Origin: an uncultured Tolumonas sp.
GTDB lineage: Bacteria; Pseudomonadota; Gammaproteobacteria; Enterobacterales; Aeromonadaceae
NCBI RefSeq assembly: GCF_963678185.1
Contig: NZ_OY782757.1
Coordinates: 806,001-870,000, forward strand
DNA length: 64,000 bases
Reading direction: 5' to 3'
The notes under the pieces are model-generated. The model was given only the letters and a program-made list of their open reading frames with translations, was not told where the DNA came from and searched no databases. Made by a program: the position numbers and the translations under genes. Shown here one piece after another: positions 1 to 8,926 of the stretch. The stretch's first letter is position 1. Every line of letters starts with the position of its first letter.

Positions 1-435
1 GTTGCATCGATTGCCGAGAGTTACAAACTGCTGGGCCCGTTAATGGGCCATAACGCGGGAAGTATCATTTTTGGCCTGACATTATTAGTTGCGGGTTTGT
101 CATCATCGATTGTCGGCACCTTAGCAGGTCAAGTTGTCATGCAAGGGTTTGTGCATTTCACCATTCCGTTGTGGCTGCGCCGTTTGATTACTATGGCACC
201 TGCCATTCTCGTGATCCTGATGGGGTTATCAGAACAAAAAGTGCTGGTATACAGTCAGGTCGTATTGAGTTTCGGGATCCCATTTGCGTTACTGCCATTG
301 TTATATTTCACGGCAAAACGCTCTCTTATGGGCAATTTGGTGAGTCGTAAATGGGTCACTGTCGCTGGTGCCATATCAGCCACTGTGATCATTATGCTTA
401 ATCTTTTTGTTATCTATTATGAATTTAACCATTAA
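1..435 (+). CDS. mntH: Nramp-family Mn2+/Fe2+ transporter MntH, C-terminal part (5' end outside window)
   Basis: The reading frame is open from base 1 and ends with TAA at 433-435, giving about 144 residues. They form the last four or so membrane helices of an Nramp-type proton-coupled divalent metal transporter of the inner membrane. The run SSSIVGTLAGQVVMQGF followed by a Pro/Trp/Arg segment and a TMAPAI helix is typical of the MntH C-terminal half. The DPGN motif and the rest of the N-terminal half lie upstream of the window. The gene is convergent with the MerR regulator on the other strand and their stop codons overlap (432-435). Manganese as substrate is inferred from the family. Confidence 0.85.
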   Translation, partial: VASIAESYKLLGPLMGHNAGSIIFGLTLLVAGLSSSIVGTLAGQVVMQGFVHFTIPLWLRRLITMAPAILVILMGLSEQKVLVYSQVVLSFGIPFALLPLLYFTAKRSLMGNLVSRKWVTVAGAISATVIIMLNLFVIYYEFNH

Positions 436-863
436 CCCAAATGGGTGTAGCGTTCCGTGTGCTGAGTTAACTCCAGATTAGTTAAGCCCTGCACAATGCC
501 ACACTCATCAATGCCTTGTTGCTGCTGGCATTGCTGCCGTAGCGTTTGTAACTGCCCTTTCAAACTCATCAATTCCTGAATACGATGTTCGATATGCAAA
601 ATATGCTCATCGAGCAGGATGTTAACTGTCTGGCAATCGTCAGCATGCGAGTCAACTTGCTGCAGTAATTGCCGGATCTCTTCATGCGACATATCAAACG
701 CCCGACAATTGCGGATAAACCGTAAGCGTTCCAAATGCGATTGCTGATATTCCCGATAATTGTTGTCGGTGCGCGCCGCTGGCGGTAACAACCCCTCTTT
801 CTCATAAAACCGGATCGTCTCAGCAGAACATTTCGCAATTTTAGCCAATTCACCAATTTTCAT
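432..863 (-). CDS. cadR: MerR-family heavy-metal regulator, CadR/ZntR/PbrR type
   Basis: A 143-residue protein with an N-terminal MerR winged helix-turn-helix (KIGELAKIA, then ETIRFYEKEGLLPP), a dimerisation coiled coil at about 80-110 and a C-terminal metal-binding end. Cysteines are at 12, 53, 77, 112 and 121. C77, C112 and a cysteine close to position 119-121 match the set used by CadR/PbrR proteins for Cd(II)/Pb(II) or by ZntR for Zn(II). It is divergent from the P1B ATPase gene at 1092, and a MerR-type operator lies between them, so it should repress that promoter and activate it when metal is bound. The exact metal cannot be read from sequence alone. Confidence 0.85.
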   Translation of the reverse strand: MKIGELAKIAKCSAETIRFYEKEGLLPPAARTDNNYREYQQSHLERLRFIRNCRAFDMSHEEIRQLLQQVDSHADDCQTVNILLDEHILHIEHRIQELMSLKGQLQTLRQQCQQQQGIDECGIVQGLTNLELTQHTERYTHLG

Positions 864-884
864 GATTCATCTCACTGGAAAGCA

Positions 885-915
885 TTGACCCTGAAGTTAC
901 TTCAGGGTGTTTAAT
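885..915 (+). promoter_or_regulatory. MerR-type promoter/operator for the P1B ATPase gene
   Basis: A perfect inverted repeat, arms ACCCTGAAGT and ACTTCAGGGT around a single central base (888-908), lies between TTGACC at 885-890 (-35) and TTTAAT at 910-915 (-10). The 19-bp spacer is longer than the usual 17. A long spacer filled by a dyad is the hallmark of MerR-family activated promoters such as those bound by ZntR and CadR. The site lies 22 bp from the start of the MerR gene and faces the ATPase. Confidence 0.85.
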
Positions 916-950
916 GATAAAAGATATCATTTTAATTGTACCCGGTGTTA

Positions 951-1072
951 ACCCAAAGTAATTGGAGTTGCAGCAAGGCAACAAGTGAGCGAATCCCCAT
1001 GAGCATAGATAAGCTATGTGATTGGGGTGAGTGAATGCCGTCAACGATGCTGCAATTTCAAGTACAAAGGGT
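951..1072. repeat. Palindromic intergenic repeat element (MITE-like), about 120 bp
   Basis: The ends form an imperfect inverted repeat. The left end begins ACCCAAAGTAATTGGAGTTG and continues CAGC. The right end, read on the other strand, begins ACCCTTTGTACTTGAAATTG and also continues CAGC. A second dyad lies inside, with AATCCCCA and TGGGGTGAG-like segments around a GCATAGATAAGCTATG core near 995-1027. No open frame fits it. It sits in the 5' leader of the P1B ATPase gene, between promoter and start codon, so it is transcribed with it. I infer a dispersed, non-coding repeat of the REP/MITE class; no second copy is in this window. Confidence 0.65.
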
Positions 1073-1091
1073 ATATCAAGAGGATCTTGTT

Positions 1092-3221
1092 ATGGGACAA
1101 CCCAGCATTAAGAAAATAACCAAGCTAACACCGGTGAATCCTGCACGGACCGGTGCTTTACGCCATAACAATCCACCACTCGAAACACAAAGAGATACAC
1201 CGAAAATCACACCTAAAATTACGCTGAGTTGCTGTGATGCTTGTGATACCGAAGAAAAACCAGTGGTGGTCAAACCCGCCGCACCTCAGCTGAGTTGTTG
1301 CGGTTCTTGCAGTACCGATGCTGCGACTACGACAGAACAAGAGAGTAAATCTCGCTTTTCCTTCAACTTCATCAGATCGAAACAACGCTTGGTCATCGCT
1401 GGTTTTCTGGCTGTGGCTGCCGAAGCATTAGACTGGTTTGCAGTGCCGTCATTGTTCCCCGCGTTATTGGCTTTGCTGGCAGTGGCGTTGAGTGGTGTGG
1501 CGACCTACAAAAAAGGCTGGCAAGCCTTACGTCGATTTGACCCGAACATGCATGCACTGATGAGTATTGCTGTAACCGGTGCTTGTCTGATTAGACAATG
1601 GCCGGAAGCCGCAATGGTGATGGTATTGTTCAACATTGCCGAATTTCTGGAAGGAAAATCGCTGGAGCGGGCGCGCAATGCTATTCAGGAACTGATGACG
1701 CTGACACCGGAACAAGCGTTGGTACAACAACCAGACGGAAACTGGAAAACACTGTATACAAATACAGTGAGCGTCAATCAGGTCATTCGCGTTAAACCGG
1801 GTGTGCGCATTCCACTTGATGGCATCGTTATTCGGGGTAATTCCAGTGTCGATCAGGCCCCGATCACTGGTGAAAGTCTACCGGTTGATAAAAATGCTGG
1901 CGATGTGGTGTATGCCGGCACGATCAATCAACAAGGATCATTCGATTATCGAGTCACTGCCACCACACAAAATACTCTGCTGGCGCGGATCATCCACTCG
2001 GTTGAACAAGCGCAAGGCAAACGGGCTCCAATACAGCGCTTAGTTGATCGTTTTGCCCGAGTTTATACCCCGATTATCCTGACCATTGCTGTGTTGGTGG
2101 CTTTGGTGCCGCCGCTGTTCTTCGCCGCATCATGGTATGTTTGGATCTATAAAGCATTAGTGTTGCTGGTGATTGGTTGCCCGTGTGCTCTGGTACTTTC
2201 CACCCCGGTCGCTATTGTCAGCGCTCTGTCGGTTGCTGCCAAACACGGTATTTTGATCAAAGGCGGCAGTTATCTGGAGTTGGGCCGTAAACTGCAAATT
2301 GTGGCGTTGGATAAAACCGGCACACTGACCACGGGTGCGCCACAACTCTGTGAGCAAGTCGCTTTGACAGAACGTTCCATGGAAAAGTGTCTGGAATTGG
2401 CTGCCGCATTAGCATCACACTCTGATCATCCAGTGTCACAAGCGATTGTCAGAGCACATCCTGCCGATACCAGCCGTTTTATTTTTGAAGACTTTACTGC
2501 ATTAACCGGTGCTGGTGTGCAGGCAATGCTCAATGGCAAACAGATCGCACTGACTAACCAGCAATACCTTTCATCGCGTAATAACCTCACTTCAGAGCTT
2601 GGTAAAACAATCACTAGCCTAGAACAACAAGGCAAGACAATCGTGATCTTAAGTGAAGCCGAACAACCGCTGGCGTTGTTTGCCGTCGCTGATACGATCA
2701 AAACCAGCAGCCAGCAAGCCATTGCCGAATTGCATCGCATGCATATCCACACCGTCATGTTAACCGGTGATAACGCGCATACGGCGGCACAAATTGCAGC
2801 ACAAGCCGGCATTGATCAGGTTTACAGTAACCAATTACCCGAAGATAAACTGAACCAGATCGAAACGCTGAGCAAACAGAAAGTAGTCGGCATGGTGGGC
2901 GATGGTATCAATGATGCGCCAGCCTTAGCGCGTGCCAGTCTCGGTTTTGCGATGGGCGGTTTGGGCAGCGACACCGCGATTGAAACAGCTGATATTGCCC
3001 TGATGGACGATGATCTACGTAAAATCCCGCTGTTTGTTCGTTTATCGCAGGCAACCTGGAATAAGATGCTACAAAACATTACCGCTGCATTAGGTATCAA
3101 ACTACTGTTTTTAGTAGCGACTCTGTTGGGTTTTGGCACTCTGTGGATGGCGGTTTTTGCCGATGTCGGCACCAGTTTGCTGGTAGTCGCGAATGCCATG
3201 CGGTTGCTGAAATTCAAGTAG
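1092..3221 (+). CDS. zntA: Zn2+/Cd2+/Pb2+-exporting P1B-type ATPase (ZntA/CadA-like)
   Basis: 709 residues from ATG 1092, chosen because AAGAGGA lies just upstream and because an earlier in-frame ATG at 1035 lies inside the palindromic repeat. Signatures: actuator TGES loop (APITGESLPVDK), CPC in the sixth helix (363-365), phosphorylation site DKTGTLT (D407), HP motif (SDHPVSQAI) and hinge GDGINDAPALA. CPC plus HP define the P1B class, and the MerR neighbour supports Zn/Cd/Pb efflux. The N-terminus is odd. There is no ferredoxin-like HMA domain with GxxCxxC. Instead a hydrophilic stretch carries two Cys-Cys-x-x-Cys motifs (47-51 and 69-73) that probably bind metal. Confidence 0.9.
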   Translation: MGQPSIKKITKLTPVNPARTGALRHNNPPLETQRDTPKITPKITLSCCDACDTEEKPVVVKPAAPQLSCCGSCSTDAATTTEQESKSRFSFNFIRSKQRLVIAGFLAVAAEALDWFAVPSLFPALLALLAVALSGVATYKKGWQALRRFDPNMHALMSIAVTGACLIRQWPEAAMVMVLFNIAEFLEGKSLERARNAIQELMTLTPEQALVQQPDGNWKTLYTNTVSVNQVIRVKPGVRIPLDGIVIRGNSSVDQAPITGESLPVDKNAGDVVYAGTINQQGSFDYRVTATTQNTLLARIIHSVEQAQGKRAPIQRLVDRFARVYTPIILTIAVLVALVPPLFFAASWYVWIYKALVLLVIGCPCALVLSTPVAIVSALSVAAKHGILIKGGSYLELGRKLQIVALDKTGTLTTGAPQLCEQVALTERSMEKCLELAAALASHSDHPVSQAIVRAHPADTSRFIFEDFTALTGAGVQAMLNGKQIALTNQQYLSSRNNLTSELGKTITSLEQQGKTIVILSEAEQPLALFAVADTIKTSSQQAIAELHRMHIHTVMLTGDNAHTAAQIAAQAGIDQVYSNQLPEDKLNQIETLSKQKVVGMVGDGINDAPALARASLGFAMGGLGSDTAIETADIALMDDDLRKIPLFVRLSQATWNKMLQNITAALGIKLLFLVATLLGFGTLWMAVFADVGTSLLVVANAMRLLKFK

Positions 3222-3250
3222 TGATAGATTAACGTTCATTTTGACCAGAG

Positions 3251-3293
3251 CTTATCGTTCAAGCTGATTATTTCGTTTATCCTGAACGATAAG
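3251..3293 (+). terminator. Possible hairpin after zntA
   Basis: Perfect 11-bp arms CTTATCGTTCA and TGAACGATAAG are separated by 21 bases, 30 bp after the ATPase stop. No T-run follows, so it may end transcription weakly or protect the 3' end. Confidence 0.4.
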
Positions 3294-3357
3294 CATCCGG
3301 TCTCGCCAAATATTCATGAGTCGGATCAATTTCTTATATTTAATTAATGAGAGAAAG

Positions 3358-4293
3358 ATGACTCATCCCAAAATTGCTGTGATCGGCTGTGGCGCCATAG
3401 GCACTACCCTCGCCTACACTTTGCTGCTGCGTCATCCACACCTTGAGATTTCGCTGGTAAACCGCAACCCACAGAAAGCCTGGGCGAAAGCTTTCGATAT
3501 GTCGCACTGCTCACCGGAGTTGCCCAACCATGCTATTCGCGCCGAAACGCCAGAAGAATGCGCCTATTCCGATATCATCATCATGACAGCAGGTGCATTA
3601 CCGCGTGAGAACGGCACCCGTGCGGATGTATTGAAAGACAACGTTGCCATCTTCCAAACGCTATTACCCACACTAGCCCGTAACAACCCAAATGCAGTGT
3701 TGATCAACATCACCAATCCGGTTGATGCCATGGCTTATGCAGCCGGGAGAATTACCGGTTATCCTCCAGAACGTGTGATCGGCAGCGGCACAGAGTTAGA
3801 CAGCATGCGGTTACGCCATTTCACCGCACAGGCATTAGCTCTCAACGCGGCAAAACTGGACATTCAAGTGATCGGTGAACATGGCGACTCGATGGTGCCA
3901 TTGTGGAGTCTGGCGACTTATCAGGGGAAATCGCTGACTGAAACCTATCCATTACTGAATGAAGATCTAAAAGCAACGTTACTGCATCAAACCAAACGGG
4001 CGGGATGGGACATTCGTCTGGCGGGAGAACACAGCTGTTATGGCATTGCATTTAGTGCAGCAAGAATTGTGGAAGCGATACTCGGCGAGTCAAATCAACC
4101 AATACGAGTTTCCGCTGAGCTACAAAGCGAATTCGGGCTACCGCACAGCTTCATTAGTTTACCGGCAACATTAAACCACACGGGCATTATTCAACGACAT
4201 TTACCCGATATTTCCGATGCCGAATACCAGTTAGTGATGCATTCAGCTAATTTAGTGCAACAACAACTCGATATGGTCAGGCAATTACTTTAG
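3358..4293 (+). CDS. Lactate/malate dehydrogenase family NAD-dependent 2-hydroxyacid oxidoreductase
   Basis: 311 residues from ATG 3358 (preceded by GAGAGAAAG). An upstream in-frame start at 3316 would add 14 unlikely residues. Rossmann motif VIGCGAIGTTLAYTLL at the N-terminus, ITNPVDAM in the middle, and the active-site histidine in GEHGDSMVPLWS. The substrate loop reads TAGALPRENGTRAD. Where lactate dehydrogenases have Gln and malate dehydrogenases Arg before KPG, this protein has Pro-Arg-Glu-Asn. The substrate is therefore not obvious, and lactate, malate or a branched 2-oxoacid are all possible. It is followed 18 bp later by an acetyltransferase gene, so the two may be co-transcribed. Confidence 0.75.
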   Translation: MTHPKIAVIGCGAIGTTLAYTLLLRHPHLEISLVNRNPQKAWAKAFDMSHCSPELPNHAIRAETPEECAYSDIIIMTAGALPRENGTRADVLKDNVAIFQTLLPTLARNNPNAVLINITNPVDAMAYAAGRITGYPPERVIGSGTELDSMRLRHFTAQALALNAAKLDIQVIGEHGDSMVPLWSLATYQGKSLTETYPLLNEDLKATLLHQTKRAGWDIRLAGEHSCYGIAFSAARIVEAILGESNQPIRVSAELQSEFGLPHSFISLPATLNHTGIIQRHLPDISDAEYQLVMHSANLVQQQLDMVRQLL

Positions 4294-4311
4294 CTCAGGG
4301 AGAGCCTTTTC

Positions 4312-4725
4312 ATGACGATCCGCTATGCCGTTAATCAGCACATCAGTGCCGAACAATTTATTGGCTTATTGAAAGAAACCACATTGGGTGGTCGCCGCCC
4401 CGTTGATGATTTAGATCGCATTCAAGGCATGCTGGATCATGCCAACCTAACCGTTACCGCTTGGCTGGAAGATAAGTTAGTCGGTATCGCCCGCTCAGTG
4501 ACCGACTTTAATTTTTGCTGTTATCTCTCTGATTTAGCAGTTTCTGAGAGCATTCAAGCCAGCGGCATCGGCAAAGAGCTAATTCGCCGCACCTTTTTGG
4601 AGTTAAAACCAGGTTGCACACTTAACCTGTTGGCTGCACCACAGGCGGTGAATTATTACCCTAAAATCGGTCTCACTAAACATGAAAGTGCTTGGATCTT
4701 ATCTGATATTGCTGCACTCAAATAA
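4312..4725 (+). CDS. GNAT-family N-acetyltransferase
   Basis: 137 residues with the GNAT fold: the YLSDLAVSESIQASGIGKEL segment is strand 4 plus the acetyl-CoA pyrophosphate loop (Q-A-S-G-I-G). The C-terminal NYYPKIGL corresponds to the usual FYxxxGF region. It sits 18 bp behind the dehydrogenase gene. The acceptor substrate is unknown. The start is supported by GGGAGAG about 12 bases upstream. Confidence 0.8.
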   Translation: MTIRYAVNQHISAEQFIGLLKETTLGGRRPVDDLDRIQGMLDHANLTVTAWLEDKLVGIARSVTDFNFCCYLSDLAVSESIQASGIGKELIRRTFLELKPGCTLNLLAAPQAVNYYPKIGLTKHESAWILSDIAALK

Positions 4726-4728
4726 GAA

Positions 4729-4760
4729 AAAAGCCAGTGATCTGAGAGCACTGGCTTTTC
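4729..4760. terminator. Bidirectional terminator between the GNAT gene and fumarase
   Basis: Stem AAGCCAGTG (4731-4739) pairs with CACTGGCTT (4749-4757), with an A-run before and a T-run after. It serves both convergent genes. Confidence 0.85.
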
Positions 4761-4778
4761 TTTAGTAAAGCTTAACGC

Positions 4779-6428
4779 TTATTTCTTCGGGCAACTTCCA
4801 CATTGCTGCTGGTGGATCTGCTGGAAGAAATCGTTGCCTTTATCATCGACCAGAATGAATGCCGGGAAGTTTTCTACTTCGATTTTGTAGATCGCTTCCA
4901 TGCCCAATTCTGGATATTCCACGCATTCCAGGCTCTTGATGCTCTGTTGTGCCAACACTGCAGCTGGGCCGCCGATACTACCCAGATAGAAACCGCCGTG
5001 TTTATGACAAGCATCGGTCACTTGCTGACTGCGGTTGCCTTTCGCCAGCATGATCATGCTACCACCGTTCGATTGCAGCAGATCAACATACGAGTCCATA
5101 CGACCGGCCGTGGTTGGGCCTAAAGAACCTGATGCATAACCTTCCGGCGTTTTAGCTGGGCCTGCGTAATAAATCGGGTGATCTTTCACGTATTGCGGCA
5201 AACCTTCGCCTTTATCCAGACGTTCTTTCAATTTCGCGTGGGCAATATCGCGCGCCACAATGATGGTGCCTGACAGCGACAAACGAGTCGAAACCGGATA
5301 TTGCGAGAGTTGAGCTAAGATCTCTTTCATTGGACGATTCAGATCAATCTGAACAGCTTCACCTTCTCCCTGCTGACGCAGTTCTTCCGGAATGTACTGA
5401 CCTGGGTTAGTTTCCAGTTTTTCGATCCAGATACCATCGCGGTTAATTTTTGCTTTGATATTACGGTCAGCTGAACAGGAAACACCCATCGCCAGTGGGC
5501 AAGATGCACCGTGACGCGGCAGACGGATCACGCGGATGTCATGCGCGAAATATTTACCACCAAACTGAGCACCTAAACCCAGATTTTGCGCTTCTTTCAG
5601 CAGCTCTTGTTCCAGCTGCACATCACGGAACGCCTGACCATGCGCATTGCCTTCGGTTGGCAAACCATCGTAATAACGGGCAGAAGCCAGTTTGACGGTT
5701 TTCAGTGCGTTGTCGGCAGAAGTGCCACCAATAACAAAGGCAATATGATATGGCGGGCATGCGGCGGTACCCAGTGAACGCATCTTCTCCACCAGGAAAT
5801 TTTTCAGTTTTTCCGGCGTCAACAGTGCTTTGGTTTCCTGATACAGATAGGTTTTGTTGGCTGAACCACCGCCTTTGGCGATACACAGGAATTTGTACTC
5901 ATCCCCATCTACGCTGTATAGGTCGATCTGAGCTGGCAGGTTGGTGCCGGTATTAATTTCTTCATACATATCCAGCGCAACGGTCTGCGAATAGCGCAGA
6001 TTTTGTTCGGTATAGGTATTGTAAACACCACGAGTCAGCGCGGCTTCATCGCCACCGCCAGTCCAGACGCGTTGGCCTTTTTTACCCATAATGATGGCGG
6101 TACCGGTGTCCTGACAGGTTGGCAGCACGCCCTTGGCTGCGATTTCTGAATTACGCAGGAACTGCAGTGCCACGTATTTGTCGTTTTCGCTGGCTTCTGG
6201 GTCCGCCAGAATCGAAGCGACTTGCTGCTTGTGGGAAGTGCGCAGCAAAAATGAAGCGTCGTAGAATGCTTGTTGCGCCAGTAACGTCAGACCTTCCGGT
6301 GCAACTTTCAGGATCTCCTGACCTTCAAACTCACTGACTGATACATGATCTTTCGTCAGCAGATAGTATTCTGTTTCGTCTTTCGCAAGTGGAAACGGAT
6401 TCTGGTAGTAAAATGGCTTCTTCGACAT
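4779..6428 (-). CDS. fumA: Class I (iron-sulfur) fumarate hydratase
   Basis: 549 residues, the length of E. coli FumA/FumB. It interconverts fumarate and malate in the cytosol with an oxygen-sensitive [4Fe-4S] cluster. Conserved segments seen: [54 protein letters not shown] and the C-terminal beta-type domain ([45 protein letters not shown]). Cysteines in the first three are the expected cluster ligands. It lies downstream of the DASS carrier on the same strand. With the carrier and the fumarate reductase it fits a malate-to-fumarate-to-succinate route under anaerobiosis. Confidence 0.95.
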   Translation of the reverse strand: MSKKPFYYQNPFPLAKDETEYYLLTKDHVSVSEFEGQEILKVAPEGLTLLAQQAFYDASFLLRTSHKQQVASILADPEASENDKYVALQFLRNSEIAAKGVLPTCQDTGTAIIMGKKGQRVWTGGGDEAALTRGVYNTYTEQNLRYSQTVALDMYEEINTGTNLPAQIDLYSVDGDEYKFLCIAKGGGSANKTYLYQETKALLTPEKLKNFLVEKMRSLGTAACPPYHIAFVIGGTSADNALKTVKLASARYYDGLPTEGNAHGQAFRDVQLEQELLKEAQNLGLGAQFGGKYFAHDIRVIRLPRHGASCPLAMGVSCSADRNIKAKINRDGIWIEKLETNPGQYIPEELRQQGEGEAVQIDLNRPMKEILAQLSQYPVSTRLSLSGTIIVARDIAHAKLKERLDKGEGLPQYVKDHPIYYAGPAKTPEGYASGSLGPTTAGRMDSYVDLLQSNGGSMIMLAKGNRSQQVTDACHKHGGFYLGSIGGPAAVLAQQSIKSLECVEYPELGMEAIYKIEVENFPAFILVDDKGNDFFQQIHQQQCGSCPKK

Positions 6429-6480
6429 TGCTCTACTCTCTCATTTTAAAATTTTTATGCTCATCATTTTTATGACCACC

Positions 6481-6544
6481 GCAGCAGGAGGGCTTATCCT
6501 GCTGCCAGTCAAATGCAGCAACAGCCGCCTCGTAAGGCGACTGT
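6481..6544. repeat. Two hairpins between the DASS carrier and fumarase genes
   Basis: GCAGCAGGA/TCCTGCTGC (6481-6505) and ACAGCCGCCT/AGGCGACTGT (6521-6544) are two strong dyads in the 123-bp gap. Neither is followed by a clear T-run on the minus strand, so they may be mRNA-stabilising or partly terminating structures that lower fumA expression relative to the carrier. Confidence 0.5.
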
Positions 6545-6551
6545 TTATTTA

Positions 6552-8063
6552 TCAGAACATCATTGCCATCCATGGATAGCCAATGAGTAACAAGGCCGCC
6601 AGGAAGATGGCACCGAATATAGTGCCAAGACGCCAGTAATCTTTCGTCGGCAGGTAACCACTTCCATAATAGATTGGGCTTGGGCCGGTGCCGTATGGCG
6701 TAATAATGCCCATCACACCCAGAGAAGTCACCATCAGCATACAGAACACTTGCATATTCATGCCCGGAATGGTTGAAGCAATGGTCAGCGCGGCAGGCAA
6801 CAACGCGGTGGTATGCGCAGTGGCACTGGCAAACAAGTAGTGCAGCAGATAAAACGCGACCACAATCAGAATGGTTGCCGCCGTCGGCGAAACGCCACTC
6901 ATCAAAATACCGCCTTCTTTACCTAACCACGCGATGAAGCCAGTAGTTGATAAACCATTCGCCAAGGCAACCAGAGTCGCAAACCAGAAGAACGTGTTCC
7001 AGGCTGGTTTATTACTGGTAATGTCATTCCATTCCAATACACCAGTCCACAGCATCAGACCGATGATGAGCAACGCAGCCAGCGCAGGTTCAATAACCGC
7101 TGCTGCAAAAATCCACATTGCCAACGCACAACATACAAAGACTAACAACAGAATTTCATTACGAGTCAGACGGCCCAGTTTTACCAGCTCCGCACTCGCC
7201 CAACGAGGCACTTCGTCGTTAAATTTCACTTCTGGCGGATAGAAGATATAAGCCAGCAGCGGCATGGTCAGAATCAGTAAAATACCGACTGGCAGGAAAC
7301 CGACGAACCAGTTGCCCCAAGAGATGTTGATACCGACGGTGCTTTTCACCAACGCCAACGCCAGCAGATTCGGTGCCAATGCCGACAGGAACATTGAGCT
7401 GGTGATACAGGCAGCAGTGATCGCCACCCACATCAAATAAGAACCAATTTTACGCGCGCTTGGGTCGTTTGGTTTAGAACCATACAACGGCGGCAAATTG
7501 GCAATAATGGGGAAAATAGTACCACCACTGCGTGCAGTATTTGATGGTGTGAACGGTGCCAACAACAGATCTGCAAAGGTGATTGCATAACCCAGTGTTA
7601 AGCTGCGACGCCCCAGATGTTTCACCAGAATCAGTGCTAAACGGCGGCCAAACTGGGTTTTGTCATAACCTGCGGCAAACATAAATGCACCAAAGATCAA
7701 CCAGACAGTCGAGTTACCAAACCCGCTCACCGCCCATTTGAATGATTCAGCTGCCAATTTAAATTTTGGCGCAGCCATGTCTGCCGGGCTGAACAACACC
7801 CACTGACTGGTCAAGGCAATGGCCACGACACCCGTCAGACCGATCACCGCACCAGGCATCGGCTCTAAAATCAAACCGACAATAACCCCTACGAAAATAG
7901 CAAAGTAATACCATGCGTAAGGTTGTAACCCTTCTGGAACAGGCACCAGCAATAACAGCAACGTCACCACGAATGGTGCAAGCATAAAGAACAGGCGGTT
8001 TTTCTTACCACCAGATGCTTTATCAACCGATGAAGCATCAATTGGAGCGGTCATTTCATTCAT
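6552..8063 (-). CDS. DASS-family dicarboxylate/tricarboxylate carrier (CitT/TtdT-like)
   Basis: 503 residues with 11 or more hydrophobic segments and a short hydrophilic N-terminus. DASS (SLC13-like) features include the PFTPSNTARSGGTIFP loop, with the SNT motif that binds sodium and the carboxylate, and the C-terminal counterpart in GIITPYGTGPSPIYYGSGYLP. The closest relatives I recognise are the CitT/TtdT antiporters, which exchange citrate or tartrate for succinate. Its place upstream of fumarase and divergent from a fumarate reductase suggests uptake of malate, fumarate or tartrate in exchange for succinate. No strong ribosome site is visible at the first ATG, and the ATG three codons in is an alternative. 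Confidence 0.85.
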   Translation of the reverse strand: MNEMTAPIDASSVDKASGGKKNRLFFMLAPFVVTLLLLLVPVPEGLQPYAWYYFAIFVGVIVGLILEPMPGAVIGLTGVVAIALTSQWVLFSPADMAAPKFKLAAESFKWAVSGFGNSTVWLIFGAFMFAAGYDKTQFGRRLALILVKHLGRRSLTLGYAITFADLLLAPFTPSNTARSGGTIFPIIANLPPLYGSKPNDPSARKIGSYLMWVAITAACITSSMFLSALAPNLLALALVKSTVGINISWGNWFVGFLPVGILLILTMPLLAYIFYPPEVKFNDEVPRWASAELVKLGRLTRNEILLLVFVCCALAMWIFAAAVIEPALAALLIIGLMLWTGVLEWNDITSNKPAWNTFFWFATLVALANGLSTTGFIAWLGKEGGILMSGVSPTAATILIVVAFYLLHYLFASATAHTTALLPAALTIASTIPGMNMQVFCMLMVTSLGVMGIITPYGTGPSPIYYGSGYLPTKDYWRLGTIFGAIFLAALLLIGYPWMAMMF

Positions 8064-8926
8064 AATGTTTATCTACAGTAGTTAAAAATCTTGTTGTTTC
8101 GGTACATGTCGGCGTCTTTCATGTCCCGGCGTTCCGGAACCACCAATTCGATCCGATCCCGGAAGGAATACAACTGGCAGAGCAAAACATGCTCAATTAA
8201 ATAAGCAAAAGTTAAATGCTGATTTTTTTAGTTTCTTTAATTACAAAATAGTGACAATTTGTTTTTATGATTAAGGCGTTTAATTAGCTAATAAACTAGA
8301 GCTTTTCTTTTTTATATATTCAGTATAATCATTTTTAAAAATTCAAACAGTTGATCTTGATCAAAAATAATAAACAACCAAGAAAAATAACAATATTAAA
8401 GAAAATATTCTCTTAGGCTTAAACTCACTTAAACTTATATAAAAATAATCAAACAAACAATAAAAACACAGCTAACCCTACTGTTCGCAAAAGAACCTCT
8501 TAGGTAGTTAAAAAATAAAAAACCTTTAATATCAATATATTAATATTGTTTTGCGCATAAAAACACTTAATTGATAATAAATTGTTAACAGATTATTCAA
8601 TTTTTAAAACAATGTTAAATAAAACAATCATAAAAACACATATTTAATAAATAGCCATTAATCAACAAAAAAAATAGTTTTGTAAATAAAGTAAGCAAGA
8701 TTAAATGTGAAAATGAAATATTATTAATCGCATGTGTTAATTAAATTTAACCAACACTATTAAGCTCTCAAAAAGTAATGAGAGAAAGCCAAGTTAAAAA
8801 TTAGTTTTTATTGCAATAAGAATTACCCCAATACCAGTCTGAAAATATAAAAACAATCTTCGGGAATCTATTTCTTAAATCTACTGTTTCTTAAATCTAT
8901 GAGTTTTTAGTTTGGAGTTGATACTT
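8064..8926. other. Long AT-rich divergent intergenic region
   Basis: 863 bp between the divergent DASS carrier and fumarate reductase genes. From about 8200 to 8900 it is strikingly AT-rich and contains no convincing reading frame. It holds a perfect FNR box (8351-8364) and many possible -10 hexamers. The composition suggests a nucleoid-protein (H-NS-like) silenced, anaerobically induced double promoter. Apart from the FNR site I see no defined element. Confidence 0.7.
8351..8364. promoter_or_regulatory. FNR binding site
   Basis: TTGATCTTGATCAA matches the FNR consensus TTGAT-N4-ATCAA at all ten defined positions. It lies 288 bp from the DASS start and 563 bp from the fumarate reductase start, both functions expected under oxygen limitation. 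Which promoter it controls cannot be told from position alone. Confidence 0.8.

Noticed and set aside
1035-1091. Upstream extension of the P1B ATPase from ATG 1035
   Set aside because: It lies inside the palindromic repeat, has no ribosome site, and the added residues resemble nothing in the family; ATG 1092 has AAGAGGA.
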